DNA from: JACVRW01 sp963835705
GTDB taxonomy: Bacteria > Actinomycetota > Thermoleophilia > Solirubrobacterales > Thermoleophilaceae
Assembly: GCA_963835705.1 (NCBI GenBank)
Contig: CAWIGR010000012.1
Coordinates: 62,001 to 126,000 of the forward strand
Direction: 5' to 3'
Length of the DNA: 64,000 nt
Shown piece by piece: positions 1 through 8,314 of the stretch; the first letter of the stretch is position 1; every line of letters starts with the position of its first letter. Position numbers and translations under genes: made by a program. The notes beneath the pieces are model-generated. The model worked only from the letters and a program-made list of their open reading frames with translations, made no database searches and was not told the DNA's origin.

Positions 1-61
1 CCGGCGTGATGAAGCCGAAGCCCTTGTCGTCGCTGAACCACTTCACGGTTCCTGTAGCCAT
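1..61 (-). CDS. Cold-shock domain protein, 5' part only
   Basis: The first 20 codons on the minus strand read MATGTVKWFSDDKGFGFITP, the RNP1-containing start of a CspA-family cold-shock protein (single-stranded nucleic-acid chaperone, about 67 residues when complete). The rest lies beyond the window start. A strong ribosome-binding site (GGAGG followed by GGGACAGA) precedes the ATG. Recognition is secure from this N-terminus; which paralogue it is cannot be said. Confidence 0.93.
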   Translation of the reverse strand, partial: MATGTVKWFSDDKGFGFITP

Positions 62-145
62 TCTGTCCCCCTCCGGGGTATGTGCACGGCGAAACGCGGA
101 GGGTGCTCGAAGGCAACGACTGCGGAAACGCGGAGCACTGCTTTC

Positions 146-165
146 GGTCGAGCGGACGCTCGACC
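146..165 (-). terminator. Perfect hairpin after glmS
   Basis: GGTCGAGC and GCTCGACC form an 8-bp perfect stem with a 4-nt loop, 17 nt past the glmS stop. There is no T-run, so it is a terminator-like or 3'-end-protecting hairpin rather than a canonical intrinsic terminator. The nearby 62-145 stretch also holds an imperfect direct repeat (CGAAACGCGGAG, about 40 nt apart). Confidence 0.45.
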
Positions 166-181
166 CGTGGGGCGAGTCTAC

Positions 182-2014
182 CTACTCGACCGTGACCGTC
201 TTCGCCAGGTTGCGCGGCTGATCCACGTTCAGCCCCCGCGCGCGGGCGATGTAGTACGCCAGCAACTGCAGCGGGATGATCGCCAGGGTCGGCTGGAGCA
301 GCCAATCGGTGCGCGGGATAGCGATGGACTCCTCGGCGTCCACCTCGGTGCCGTCCGTCACGACCGCGATCACGTGGGCGCCGCGGGCGCGCACCTCGGC
401 GATGTTCGACGCAACCTTGTCGAGCACCGGGGAGTCGGTGGCCACGCAGACCACCGGGGTGCGCTCGTCGAGCAGTGCGATCGGCCCGTGCTTCATCTCG
501 CCGGCCGCGTAGGCGTCCGTGGGGATGTACGAGATCTCCTTCAGCTTCAGCGCTCCCTCGAGGCAGATCGACAGCCCCACGTGGCGCCCGAGGTAGAGGA
601 AGAACCCGGCGTCCTGCCAGTGCCGGGCGATCTCGCGCACCGGCTCCTCGATCTCGTCGACCATCTCGGCGATCAGGTGGGGCATCCGGCGCAGGTCCGA
701 GACCAGGCCGCGTACGACCTCCGGCTCGAGCGTGCCGTGCAGGCCGGCCAGCTTCAGAGCGAAGAGCTGCATCACGGCCACCTGGGCCACGAACGTCTTG
801 GTGGCGGCCACCCCGATCTCGAGGCCGGCGCGGGTGAAGATCACGCCGTCGGCGTCGCGGGTGGCCTGGCTGCCCATGATGTTGGTCACGGCCAGCACCT
901 TGGCGCCGCGGTCGCGCGCCAGGCGCATCGCGGCGAGCGTGTCCGCCGTCTCGCCCGACTGCGAGATCCCGATCACGAGGTCGCGCTCGGACAGCACCGG
1001 GTTGCGGTACCGGAACTCCGAGGCGATGTCCATCTCCACGGGCCTGCGGGCCCACCACTCGATCGCGTAGCGGCCCACCAGCCCGGCGTGGTACGACGTG
1101 CCGCAGGCCACGATGATCACGCGGCGCACGTCGCGCAGGAAGTCGTCCGAGATCCCGATGTCGCCCAGCTCGACGCCGTCGTCGAGCAGGCGCCCGGCGA
1201 GCGTCTCGGCCACGGCGTCGGCCTGCTCGTGGATCTCCTTCAGCATGAAGGTCTCGTAGCCGCCCTTCTCGGCGGCCTCGTCGTCCCAGTCGACCTCGTC
1301 CACCTCGCGCTCGATCGGGCCGCCCGCGGAGGGCTCGATGAAGCGCGCGCCCTCGGGCGTGATCTCCACGATCTCGTCGTCCTGCACCAGCTGCACGCGC
1401 CGCGTCTCGGCCAGGAATGCCGGGATCGCGGAGGCGATGAAGCTCTCGCCGTCACCCAGCCCCACGACCAGCGGACACTCCTTGCGGGCGCCCACGATCA
1501 CGCCTGGGTGGTCGGCCGACATCGCGACGAAGGCGTAGTGGCCGCGCAGTTCGTTGTACGCAAGGCGCACCGCCTCCGCCAGGTCGCCGGTCTCCACAAG
1601 GTGCTCGGCGATCAGGTGCGCCACCACCTCGGCGTCGGTCTCCGAGGTGTAGTCGGCGCCGCCCGCGATCAGTCGCTCGCGCAGCCCGGCCCAGTTCTCG
1701 ACGATGCCGTTGAGCACGATGTGTACGCGGCCCGACGTGTCCCGCAGCGGATGCGCGTTTGCCTCCGTCACGCGCCCGTGGGTGGCCCAGCGCGTGTGGC
1801 CGATCCCTGTCGAGCCGCTCAGGTCGCCGTTGGTGGAGGCCAGCGCGTCGCGCAGCCGCTCGAGGTTCCCCACGGCGTGGACGCTCCCGACCGAGCCGTT
1901 TCGGATCACCGACAGGCCGGCCGAGTCGTAGCCGCGGTACTCGAGCCGCCGCAGCCCCTCCATGAGGAGGTCGCGACACTCACGCGGTCCTACGTATCCG
2001 ATGATTCCGCACAT
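182..2014 (-). CDS. glmS: Glutamine--fructose-6-phosphate aminotransferase (isomerizing)
   Basis: 610 residues, the usual full length. It converts fructose-6-phosphate and glutamine to glucosamine-6-phosphate, the entry step to UDP-GlcNAc for peptidoglycan. The protein begins MCGIIGYVG, so Cys2 becomes the N-terminal nucleophile of the class II glutamine amidotransferase domain (about residues 1-230). Two SIS sugar-isomerase domains follow (GISQSGETADT near 350). The C-terminus NLAKTVTVE is the conserved end. It lies 10 nt downstream of glmM on the same strand, so the two consecutive enzymes of the pathway are co-transcribed. No glmS ribozyme can fit in the 10-nt gap. Confidence 0.98.
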   Translation of the reverse strand: MCGIIGYVGPRECRDLLMEGLRRLEYRGYDSAGLSVIRNGSVGSVHAVGNLERLRDALASTNGDLSGSTGIGHTRWATHGRVTEANAHPLRDTSGRVHIVLNGIVENWAGLRERLIAGGADYTSETDAEVVAHLIAEHLVETGDLAEAVRLAYNELRGHYAFVAMSADHPGVIVGARKECPLVVGLGDGESFIASAIPAFLAETRRVQLVQDDEIVEITPEGARFIEPSAGGPIEREVDEVDWDDEAAEKGGYETFMLKEIHEQADAVAETLAGRLLDDGVELGDIGISDDFLRDVRRVIIVACGTSYHAGLVGRYAIEWWARRPVEMDIASEFRYRNPVLSERDLVIGISQSGETADTLAAMRLARDRGAKVLAVTNIMGSQATRDADGVIFTRAGLEIGVAATKTFVAQVAVMQLFALKLAGLHGTLEPEVVRGLVSDLRRMPHLIAEMVDEIEEPVREIARHWQDAGFFLYLGRHVGLSICLEGALKLKEISYIPTDAYAAGEMKHGPIALLDERTPVVCVATDSPVLDKVASNIAEVRARGAHVIAVVTDGTEVDAEESIAIPRTDWLLQPTLAIIPLQLLAYYIARARGLNVDQPRNLAKTVTVE

Positions 2015-2024
2015 GAGGGGTTCG

Positions 2025-3362
2025 TCAGCCTAATTCTGCCTTTACGAGGTTCGCCAGGCGATCAACGATCTCCTGGCACTCGTCCTCGCGCGGGGCCTCC
2101 ACCATCACCCTCACGAGCGGCTCGGTCCCCGACGGCCGCACCAGCACGCGGCCGCGTCCTTCGAGCCGGGCCGACTCCTCGTTCACGGCGGTCCACAGCT
2201 CCGCCGCGCCCTCGAGCGCGTCGCGGTCGGCCACGCGCACGTTCACGAGGCGCTGGGGCAGCTTCTCCATCGCGTCGCGATCGGCGAGGTCGCGCTCGCC
2301 GAGCGCCTCGAGCGCCAGGAGGGCTGCCGCCGTGCCGTCTCCGGCCGGCACGAAGCCGGTGTCGATGATGTGCCCGGACTGCTCGCCGCCGAGCGCCCAG
2401 CCGCGCCTCAGCAGCTCCGCCAGCACGTGACGGTCGCCCACCGGGGTACTTGCAACCTCCACCCCGTGCTCGCGCATCGAGCTGTGGAAGCCGTAGTTGG
2501 TCATCACCGTGACTGCCACGCCGGGGCCGGGCAGGCGGTCGAGCGCGCGCAGATGCACCGCGGCGAGCGCCATCAGCTCGTCGCCGTCGACGACCACCCC
2601 GTTGCGGTCCACCGCCAGCACGCGGTCGCCGTCGCCGTCGAAGGCGAATCCCACGTCGTGGCCGTCCATGCGGGCGGCGAGCTCCTCGACGTGGGTCGAG
2701 CCACAGCCATGGTTGATGTTGCGGCCGTCGGGCTCGACCGCCACGGCGTCGACCTCCGCGCCGAGACGCCGGAAGATCTCCGGCGCGACGCGGTGTGTGG
2801 CCCCGTTCGCGCAGTCGAGCAGCACGCGGCGGCCAGAGAGGTCGAGCTCGGCGAAGCGCGCCTCGAGCTCGCGCAGGTAGTCGCCCGGGGCGCCGTGCAG
2901 CTCGCGCACTCGCCCGATGGGCCCGGTCGCGGGCTCGTCGATCAGGCGCTCGATCTCGGCCTCCTGGCCGTCGTCGAGCTTGGTGCCCTCGGGTCCGAAG
3001 AACTTGATCCCGTTGTCGGCGTACGGGTTGTGCGACGCGGACACCACCGCGGCGAGGTCGAAGCCGAAGCGGAGCGTGAGCAGCGAGGCGCCGGGGGTGG
3101 GGAGCACCCCGCCGAGCAGCGCGTGCCCGCCGGCCGCGGCCACTCCGGCGGCGAGCGCCGCCTCGAGCATCTCGCCCGACTCGCGCGTGTCCCTGACGAT
3201 CAGGACCTGCGGCGTCTCGGCGCTCGCGATGCGGGTGGCCGCGCGCCCCAGCGCGGTCGCCAGCTCGGCGGTGAGGAACTCGCCGGCCACGCCGCGGACG
3301 CCGTCCGTGCCGAAGAGGTTGCGGGGGCCGCCCCCCACCGCGAGGCGCCCGCCGCCGTGCAT
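2025..3362 (-). CDS. glmM: Phosphoglucosamine mutase
   Basis: 445 residues. It interconverts glucosamine-6-phosphate and glucosamine-1-phosphate. All alpha-D-phosphohexomutase landmarks are visible: NLFGTDGVRG near the N-terminus, the phosphoserine loop VVSASHNPYADNG, the metal loop FDGDGDR and the phosphate-binding RPSGTEPLVRVM near the C-terminus. The start chosen is ATG at 3362 (MHGGGRLAVGGG). A longer open frame runs upstream only because it is joined to the shifted 5' part of rpsI. Eight nucleotides separate it from the rpsI stop, giving an rplM-rpsI-glmM-glmS order, a known actinobacterial arrangement. Confidence 0.97.
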   Translation of the reverse strand: MHGGGRLAVGGGPRNLFGTDGVRGVAGEFLTAELATALGRAATRIASAETPQVLIVRDTRESGEMLEAALAAGVAAAGGHALLGGVLPTPGASLLTLRFGFDLAAVVSASHNPYADNGIKFFGPEGTKLDDGQEAEIERLIDEPATGPIGRVRELHGAPGDYLRELEARFAELDLSGRRVLLDCANGATHRVAPEIFRRLGAEVDAVAVEPDGRNINHGCGSTHVEELAARMDGHDVGFAFDGDGDRVLAVDRNGVVVDGDELMALAAVHLRALDRLPGPGVAVTVMTNYGFHSSMREHGVEVASTPVGDRHVLAELLRRGWALGGEQSGHIIDTGFVPAGDGTAAALLALEALGERDLADRDAMEKLPQRLVNVRVADRDALEGAAELWTAVNEESARLEGRGRVLVRPSGTEPLVRVMVEAPREDECQEIVDRLANLVKAELG

Positions 3363-3370
3363 AGGCCGCG

Positions 3371-4349
3371 CTAGCGCTTCGAGAACTGCGGCCGCTTTCG
3401 CGCCTTCTTGAGGCCGGCCTTCTTGCGCTCCTTCACGCGCGGGTCGCGCGTGAGGTAGCCGCGGCGCTTGAGCTCGCCGCGCAGGGCGGGATCGGCCTCC
3501 ACCAGCGCGCGGGCGATGCCGTGCCGGAGCGCGGTGGCCTGGGCCGAGACGCCGCCGCCATGGATGCGGGCGACCACGTCCATGCGCGTCTGGTACCCCG
3601 CCGCCTCGAGCGGCTGGCGGGCCATCCGCTGGAGCCTGACGCGGGGGAAGTACTCGTCGAGGTGCCGCCCGTTGACGCTGTAGGTGCCCTCGCCCGGCTT
3701 GAGGATCACGCGCGCGACCGCGCTCTTGCGCTTGCCGGTCGCGTTGTAGCGGGCGTCGGCGGCGAGCTCGAGCGGCGTGCGCACGACCGGCTCGGGCTCC
3801 GCCGGAGCCTCCGCGACCTCCGCGTCGCCCGCCTCGGCGGAGTCGAATTCGTCCGCCTCGGCGTACTGCCCGAACTCGCTCTCCTCGCGCGGCGCCTCCT
3901 CGAGCACGAGGTCGGGCTCGAGGTGCATGCCCGGGATGACCTCCTCCTCGGCCTTGTCCTGGCGCTTGTCCCGCTTGGGACGGCGCTCGCGCTCGGAGCG
4001 ATCCTCGGCGGGGACGTCCTCCGCAGGGGCCTCCCCTTCCGCGCTCTCCTCGGCGGCGGGCTGCTCCGCGAGCGGGCTCCTCCGCGACCGGCTCCTCAGC
4101 GACCGGCTGCTCCGCAGCGGGCTCCTCCGGAGCGGGCTCGTCGGCCGCGGGCTCCTCGCCGGCGGCGTCCTGCTCCGCGGCAGGCTCCGCCGCGTCCTCC
4201 GCGGGCTCCTCGGCCTGGCCGGCGCCGCTCTGCGCCACCAGGTCCTCCATGCCCTCGATCTCGGGGCCGACGGCCTCGCTCTCGCGAGCCTCGTCCTCCG
4301 GCGCGCCGGACTCCGGCTCCTGGGGCAGGTCGTCGCGCTCCTCGGCCAT
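3371..4349 (-). CDS. rpsI: 30S ribosomal protein S9 with long acidic N-terminal extension; one apparent frame break
   Basis: The last 130 or so residues are canonical S9 (YNATGKRKSAVARVILKPGE, ending RKRPQFSKR). Upstream, an Ala/Glu/Pro-rich acidic extension starts at ATG 4349, whose A is shared with the rplM stop (TGATG). The extension contains AEEP/AEQP-like repeats (VAEEPVAEEP). Reading switches frame inside the GGG run at 4074-4076: the first frame gives EEPARGAARRR (clearly wrong), the other continues EEPLAEQPAAEESAEGEAP. One surplus C on the coding strand explains it, and removing it gives an intact protein of about 325 residues. An internal start at 3928 would give 185 residues but would discard the matching acidic segment. 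S9 is essential, so a base-call error is the likeliest cause. Confidence 0.9.
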
Positions 4350-4783
4350 CAGCTGGGTACCTCCATCGGCTCGGGCTTCTGCGCGGCGTGCGGGTGGTCC
4401 GGCCCCGAGTACACCTTCAGCTTGCGGAGCTGCGCCCGGCCCAGCCGGTTGCGCGGCAGCATCCCCTTCACCGCGAGCCGGATCACCTCCTCGGGGCGGC
4501 GCGCGAGCATCTCCTCGAGCGTGCGGCTGCGCAGGCCGCCGGGGTAGCCCGAGTGCCTGTAGTAGCGCTTCTCCGCGCGCTTGTTGCCCGACACCGCGAT
4601 CTTCTCGGCGTTGACGACGATCACGAAGTCGCCCACGTCCACGTGCGGCGTGTACTCGGGCTTGCGCTTCCCGCGCAGGGCGTCGGCGATCCGCGTCGCG
4701 AGGCGGCCGAGCGTCTGGCCGTTCGCGTCGACGACGAGCCAGTTGCGCTCGCGCGATTCGGGTGTCGCCACGTAGGTCTTCAT
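4349..4783 (-). CDS. rplM: 50S ribosomal protein L13
   Basis: 144 residues, normal length. It begins MKTYVATPESRERNWLVVDA and carries the L13 signature region around KGMLPRNRLGR. It is an early-assembly large-subunit protein binding 23S rRNA. It is the first gene of the rplM-rpsI-glmM-glmS run. Its 5' leader on the minus strand contains a 7-bp GC hairpin (GGCCGCC at 4793-4799 with GGCGGCC at 4803-4809), possibly involved in control of the ribosomal-protein pair. Confidence 0.98.
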   Translation of the reverse strand: MKTYVATPESRERNWLVVDANGQTLGRLATRIADALRGKRKPEYTPHVDVGDFVIVVNAEKIAVSGNKRAEKRYYRHSGYPGGLRSRTLEEMLARRPEEVIRLAVKGMLPRNRLGRAQLRKLKVYSGPDHPHAAQKPEPMEVPS

Positions 4784-4828
4784 GTCAAGAAGGGCCGCCG
4801 GGGGCGGCCGGGCAGAAGAGTGTAGAGC

Positions 4829-4856
4829 TTCGATACGCCCATGGCGGGTATATAGT
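4829..4856 (+). promoter_or_regulatory. Likely promoter of the riboswitch-M23 peptidase transcript
   Basis: A TATAGT -10 box (4851-4856) lies 16 nt after a weak TTCGAT -35 box (4829-4834). Transcription would begin near 4863, just before the first paired region of the c-di-AMP riboswitch at 4874, which supports the assignment. Confidence 0.55.
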
Positions 4857-4873
4857 GCCCGCCGTCATTCATA

Positions 4874-5030
4874 GCCTGCCGAGTCCCCACCGGCCAAATG
4901 CCGTAGCCGGAGGGGAGCGGGGGAACCGTTCGGAGGCCGTCGAACCAGGTCTTCGAGGGGCGAATCCACCGGACTGTCCCGGAGGTAGCGCCGCTCTTCA
5001 GGCGCGAGCCCGTCAGCTAACCCCGTAGGC
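4874..5030 (+). promoter_or_regulatory. Cyclic di-AMP riboswitch (ydaO-yuaA type)
   Basis: The segment contains the conserved blocks of the ydaO/yuaA class in the correct order: GCGGGGGAACC, GGGGCGAATCC, GGTAGCGCC, and the terminal block CCCGTCAGCTAACCCCGTA. GCCT at 4874 pairs with AGGC at the 3' end (P1). It directly precedes the TTG start of an M23 peptidase. In Actinobacteria this riboswitch class is known to sit ahead of cell-wall hydrolase genes and to switch expression off when c-di-AMP binds. Recognition is by eye from the conserved blocks. Confidence 0.9.
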
Positions 5031-5053
5031 CGGAAGAAGAGAGGCCGGAGGAG

Positions 5054-6268
5054 TTGCGACAAACCCACGTTCCCGCGGGCCGCTGCGTTGGCGTGCTCGT
5101 TCTCTGCCTGGGCGCTTTGGCCCCGGCGGCCGCTGCGCAGACGCGCGCGGGGGGCGGCGTCTACGTCGCGCAGCCGAATGTCGTGAAGGTGAGCTGCGTC
5201 AGCCGGTGCGCCACTAAGAAGCGCGCACAGGTCGGCAGCGCGCTGCGGATCACCGGGACAGGCCTCGCCTCTGCGAGGAAGGTCGTCTTCCATGGCAGCT
5301 ACGGCAAGCGCGACGACGTGTCCACGCCCGTCCACGCGGGGAGCGACACCCTGCTCCGCGCCCGCGTGCCGCGCGCCGCCGTGGCCGGCCCGGTGAGCGT
5401 CACCACCGCACGGGGCGCAGGCTCGCCCCCCTCGGCGCCGCTGATGATCGTCCCGCCGCCTCCTCCCGCTCCGGGCGCGGTCCTGAGCCCCGTGCCCGGC
5501 CCGGTGGACCCGGGCGCGCCGGTGATCGAGACGGGCACCAGCCGCACAAAGGCGTACGTCGGCGCTCGCCGCGCCGTGACCTTCTCCTACCGCGTCAGCG
5601 GCCCGGTTCCGTCCGCGCTGACCGTAGAGCTCGTGAGCGGCACCGACGGCTCCGTCGTGAAGAGCTGGGCCCCCGCCCCGCCCGCGCCCGGTGTGGTGCA
5701 GAGCGTGAGCTGGAGCGGCCGGCTGGGGCGCGGCGCCGCGGTGCCCGGCCGCTACTCGTTCCGCCTCACCGCGGCCACCCAGACCGGCGCCGTGGCGCGC
5801 AGCGCGCAGACGGGCGACCTGGAGCGCGACGCCTTCGACCTGTACGACCACGTCTTCCCGATCCGCGGCAGGCACGACTACGGCTCCAGCGGCTCGGGGT
5901 TCGGCGCGGGACGGTCGGGGCACTCGCACCAGGGCCACGACGTCTTCGCGGCCTGCGGCACCCGGATGGTCGCCGCTCGCGGCGGGCGGGTGAAGTTCGA
6001 GCAGTACCACGCCGCCGCGGGTCACTACATCGTGATCGACGGCGACGGCAGCGACGTCGACTACGTCTACATGCACCTCGCCGAGCCCTCGCCCTTCCAG
6101 CCGGGCGACCGGGTCTTCACCGGCCAGCGGATCGGCTCGGTCGGGGACAGCGGCAACGCGCAGGGCTGCCACCTCCACTTCGAGCTCTGGGGCGCGCCGG
6201 GCTGGTATGACGGGGGCGCCCCGTTCGACCCGCTCCCCGCCCTCCAGGCCTGGGACAGTTGGTCCTAA
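5054..6268 (+). CDS. Secreted M23-family metallopeptidase with IPT/TIG-like domain
   Basis: 404 residues. A signal peptide (hydrophobic VGVLVLCLGALAPAAAA) is followed by an IPT/TIG-like beta domain (about 50-125), a Pro-rich linker, a second beta-rich segment and a C-terminal LytM/M23 domain. The zinc ligands are visible: SHQGHDV (H and D) and HLHFELW (final HxH). It should cleave peptidoglycan cross-bridges or glycyl peptides outside the membrane. The TTG start follows purine-rich AGAGAGG and GGAGGAG; spacing to the nearer one is short, so GTG at 5093 is an alternative. The c-di-AMP riboswitch immediately upstream ties its expression to cell-wall and osmotic signalling. Confidence 0.88.
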   Translation: MRQTHVPAGRCVGVLVLCLGALAPAAAAQTRAGGGVYVAQPNVVKVSCVSRCATKKRAQVGSALRITGTGLASARKVVFHGSYGKRDDVSTPVHAGSDTLLRARVPRAAVAGPVSVTTARGAGSPPSAPLMIVPPPPPAPGAVLSPVPGPVDPGAPVIETGTSRTKAYVGARRAVTFSYRVSGPVPSALTVELVSGTDGSVVKSWAPAPPAPGVVQSVSWSGRLGRGAAVPGRYSFRLTAATQTGAVARSAQTGDLERDAFDLYDHVFPIRGRHDYGSSGSGFGAGRSGHSHQGHDVFAACGTRMVAARGGRVKFEQYHAAAGHYIVIDGDGSDVDYVYMHLAEPSPFQPGDRVFTGQRIGSVGDSGNAQGCHLHFELWGAPGWYDGGAPFDPLPALQAWDSWS

Positions 6269-6661
6269 TCGCCGGCTACGCGATCCGGCGGCTGCACGAC
6301 ATCCCCGACGTGCTCGGGGACTATCGGGCGAGATGCGCATGAGCTCGGCGAGCGACCTGGGGAACGAGCAGGGTCCTTCACCTGGCGGCGCATGCTGGCC
6401 CAGACCGGCGGCAAGGGCAGCTACGGCCACCGGCACAAGGCCCAGGAGGAGATCTACTTCGTGGCGTCCTGCACGCTGCAGTTCAAGCTCGACGACGAGA
6501 TCTTCGACGTCAGCGCCGGGAACCTGGTGCGCATCTCCCAGCAGGTGACCCGCTCGGTCTGGAACGACGGCCCGGACGACGCGGTGCTGATCATGTGCTC
6601 GGTGAAGTCCGACGACCCACGCGCCGACGTGGAGTTCGTCGAGGGCTTCTGGCCCGACTAG
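6259..6661 (+). pseudogene. Cupin-domain protein, broken by two single-base losses
   Basis: Three reading frames together give a small cupin: IAGYAIRRLHDIPDVLGDY in the first frame, EMRMSSASDLGNEQ in the second, and SFTWRRMLAQTGGKGSYGHR onward in the third, ending VEFVEGFWPD. The metal-binding pattern HRHKAQEEIYFV is present. Frame changes lie near 6328 and 6375, each explained by one missing base. The start is uncertain (TTG 6259 overlaps the preceding stop). Only 6392-6661 is open without correction (89 residues). Confidence 0.7.
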
Positions 6662-6713
6662 GAGCGGCCGGCCAGGAATCGGCGGGGTCCGGGGGCGCGA
6701 GCCCCCGGTTGCT

Positions 6714-6956
6714 CTACTGGCGGTACTCGCGCAGGCCGTCCCCGTTCGGGAGCGCCTCGAGCGCGGCCCGGCAGACGAGCCCGAACACGACGAAGACGAG
6801 CAGCGCCTCCACGGCCCCGGTGGTGCGGGTCGCGGCGTAGGCGAAGAAGCCCGCCGCCACGATCCAGCGCCAGACCCGCCAGTTGGGCTCCCAGGGCCGC
6901 CTGTCCTCCGGTCGAGGCTCGTGATCCTCGGCGTGGACATAGGCGACGAAGGGCAT
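6714..6956 (-). CDS. Small membrane protein, two predicted TM segments
   Basis: 80 residues starting MPFVAYVHAEDHEPRPEDRR. A charged N-terminus is followed by two hydrophobic stretches (WIVAAGFFAYAATR and AVEALLVFVVFGLVCRAAL) and a short polar tail. No family recognised. The ATG lies 45 nt from the divergent SnoaL-like gene, so they share a promoter region. Confidence 0.65.
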   Translation of the reverse strand: MPFVAYVHAEDHEPRPEDRRPWEPNWRVWRWIVAAGFFAYAATRTTGAVEALLVFVVFGLVCRAALEALPNGDGLREYRQ

Positions 6957-7001
6957 CGCAATATCCAGGGTAAACCCGCGCGCAAGTGCATACTGCGCGG
7001 G

Positions 7002-7400
7002 ATGGAAGCCCCCGGCGAGCGGCCCGTGCGCGTGTTCTCGGAGGCGGTCACCGCCGGTGATGTGGAGACCGCGCTCGAGGTCTGCCACCCGGAGATCGAG
7101 TTCCTCTCCGTGCTCGCCGTCAGCGGGCGCAGGTACCTGGGCCATCCCGGGATCCGCGAGTACTTCGACGACATCGCCTCCGCCTGGGCCGAGTGGCGCG
7201 TGGAGGTGCACCGGATCGTCCCCGGAGAGGACGGCCGGGTGGCGATCGTGATGAGCATGCACGTGCGCGGCAAGGAGAGCGGCTTGTTCCTCTCGGAGCG
7301 CACCGACCACATCTGGACGCTGAAGGAGGGCAAGCTGCTTCGCAACGAGTCCTTCCGCGAGCCCGGCGAGGCGCTGCGCGAGCTGGGGATCGAGCCCTAG
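7002..7400 (+). CDS. SnoaL-like / nuclear transport factor 2 fold protein
   Basis: 132 residues starting MEAPGERPVRVFSEAV. The pattern is that of the SnoaL-like NTF2 fold: an N-terminal helix with GDVETALEVCHPEIEFLS, then GHPGIREYFDDIASAWAEW, then beta strands ending in ERTDHIWTLKEGKLLRNESF. Such proteins are small hydrolases, isomerases or ligand binders; no specific substrate can be assigned. It is one of the few unbroken genes in this tract. The open frame extends further upstream but the ATG at 7002 fits domain length. Confidence 0.75.
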   Translation: MEAPGERPVRVFSEAVTAGDVETALEVCHPEIEFLSVLAVSGRRYLGHPGIREYFDDIASAWAEWRVEVHRIVPGEDGRVAIVMSMHVRGKESGLFLSERTDHIWTLKEGKLLRNESFREPGEALRELGIEP

Positions 7401-8248
7401 CCGACCCTCGCCGGGTCGTTCCACACGCCGGTCGCGGCGGCCTCGCGCGCGAAGTCGGAGAAGTCGCGCGGCTGCCGGCCGAGCGCCCGCTGCACGCCGT
7501 CGGTGAGCGACGCGTTGCGGCCGTCGAGCACCTCGCCGAAGAGGTAGGTCAGGAACTCGACGCCCTCGTCGGGAACGCCCTGCTCCCGCGCTCCGGCTGC
7601 GTACTCCTCGATCGTGACCGGCACGTAGCGGATCTCGCGTCCGGCCGCGGCCGCCATCTCGCCCACGGCCTCCTCGAACGGTCAGCAAGCGCGGGCCGGT
7701 CAGCTCGTAGACCTGGCCCTCGTGGCCGTCCTCCGCCAGCGCCGTGGCCGCCACGTCGGCGACGTCGTCGACGTCGAGGAACGGCTCCGGGACCGAGCGT
7801 GGCCGGCAGCACGACCTCGCCCGTCGCCACCATGCTCGGCGAAGACGCCCTCGCTGAAGTTCTGGCTGAACCAGCTGCAGCGCACGATCGTCCAGTCGGC
7901 GCCTGATTCGCGCAAGGCGCGCTCGGCCCGCTGGGCCTCCTCCTCGCCGCGGCCGGAGAGCAGCACGAGCCGCCGGACGCCCTGCTCCAATGCGGACTCG
8001 GCGAAGGCGGTGACCGCCTCCACCGCGCCGGGGATGGCGATGTCCGGGTAGTAGGAGACGTACGCGGCGCCGGCGCCGTCGAGCGCGCGCCGCCCATGAA
8101 TCCCGGTTCTCCCAGTCGAACGGCGGATCCGCCGAACGGCGAGCCGCTGCGCGTCGGGCACGCCGCGCGCCTCGAGCCGCTCCGCCACCCGGCGGCCCGT
8201 CTTGCCGGTGCTGCTGATGACCAGTGTTGGCTTGGTGTGATCTCTCAT
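7397..8248 (-). pseudogene. NAD(P)H-binding (NmrA/YesF-like) protein, several frame breaks
   Basis: The pieces fit one atypical SDR/NmrA-type Rossmann protein of about 280 residues. The N-terminus is MRDHTKPTLVISSTGKTGRR (nucleotide-binding GxTGxxG-like loop). The middle contains YVSYYPDIAIPGAVEAV, LEQGVRRLVLLSGRGEEEA and DWTIVRCSWFSQNFSEGVF. The next piece, MAATALAEDGHEGQVYELTG, is in another frame, and the C-terminal IRYVPVTIEEYAAGAREQGV is in a third. At least three frame changes occur (about 8100, 7820 and 7680). Either a real pseudogene or a poorly resolved stretch. Confidence 0.7.
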
Positions 8249-8314
8249 GCGGCCGAAGCTACGGCCGCCCGAGCCCCCCGGCGTCGGGGAGCTCCCCGAT
8301 TCGGGTCCCTGAGA

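Noticed and set aside
2015..2024. glmS ribozyme upstream of glmS
   Set aside because: Only 10 nt separate glmS from glmM, far too short for the ribozyme core.
80..2368. 762-codon plus-strand open frame opposite glmS and glmM
   Set aside because: It is the antisense shadow of two certain genes; its translation is His/Arg/Leu-rich low complexity with no domain, as usual opposite high-GC genes.
2025..4349. A single 774-codon minus-strand frame seemingly fusing an acidic protein to GlmM
   Set aside because: The middle reads through rpsI in the wrong frame. The fusion exists only because the rpsI 5' part is shifted by one base; real products are S9 and GlmM.
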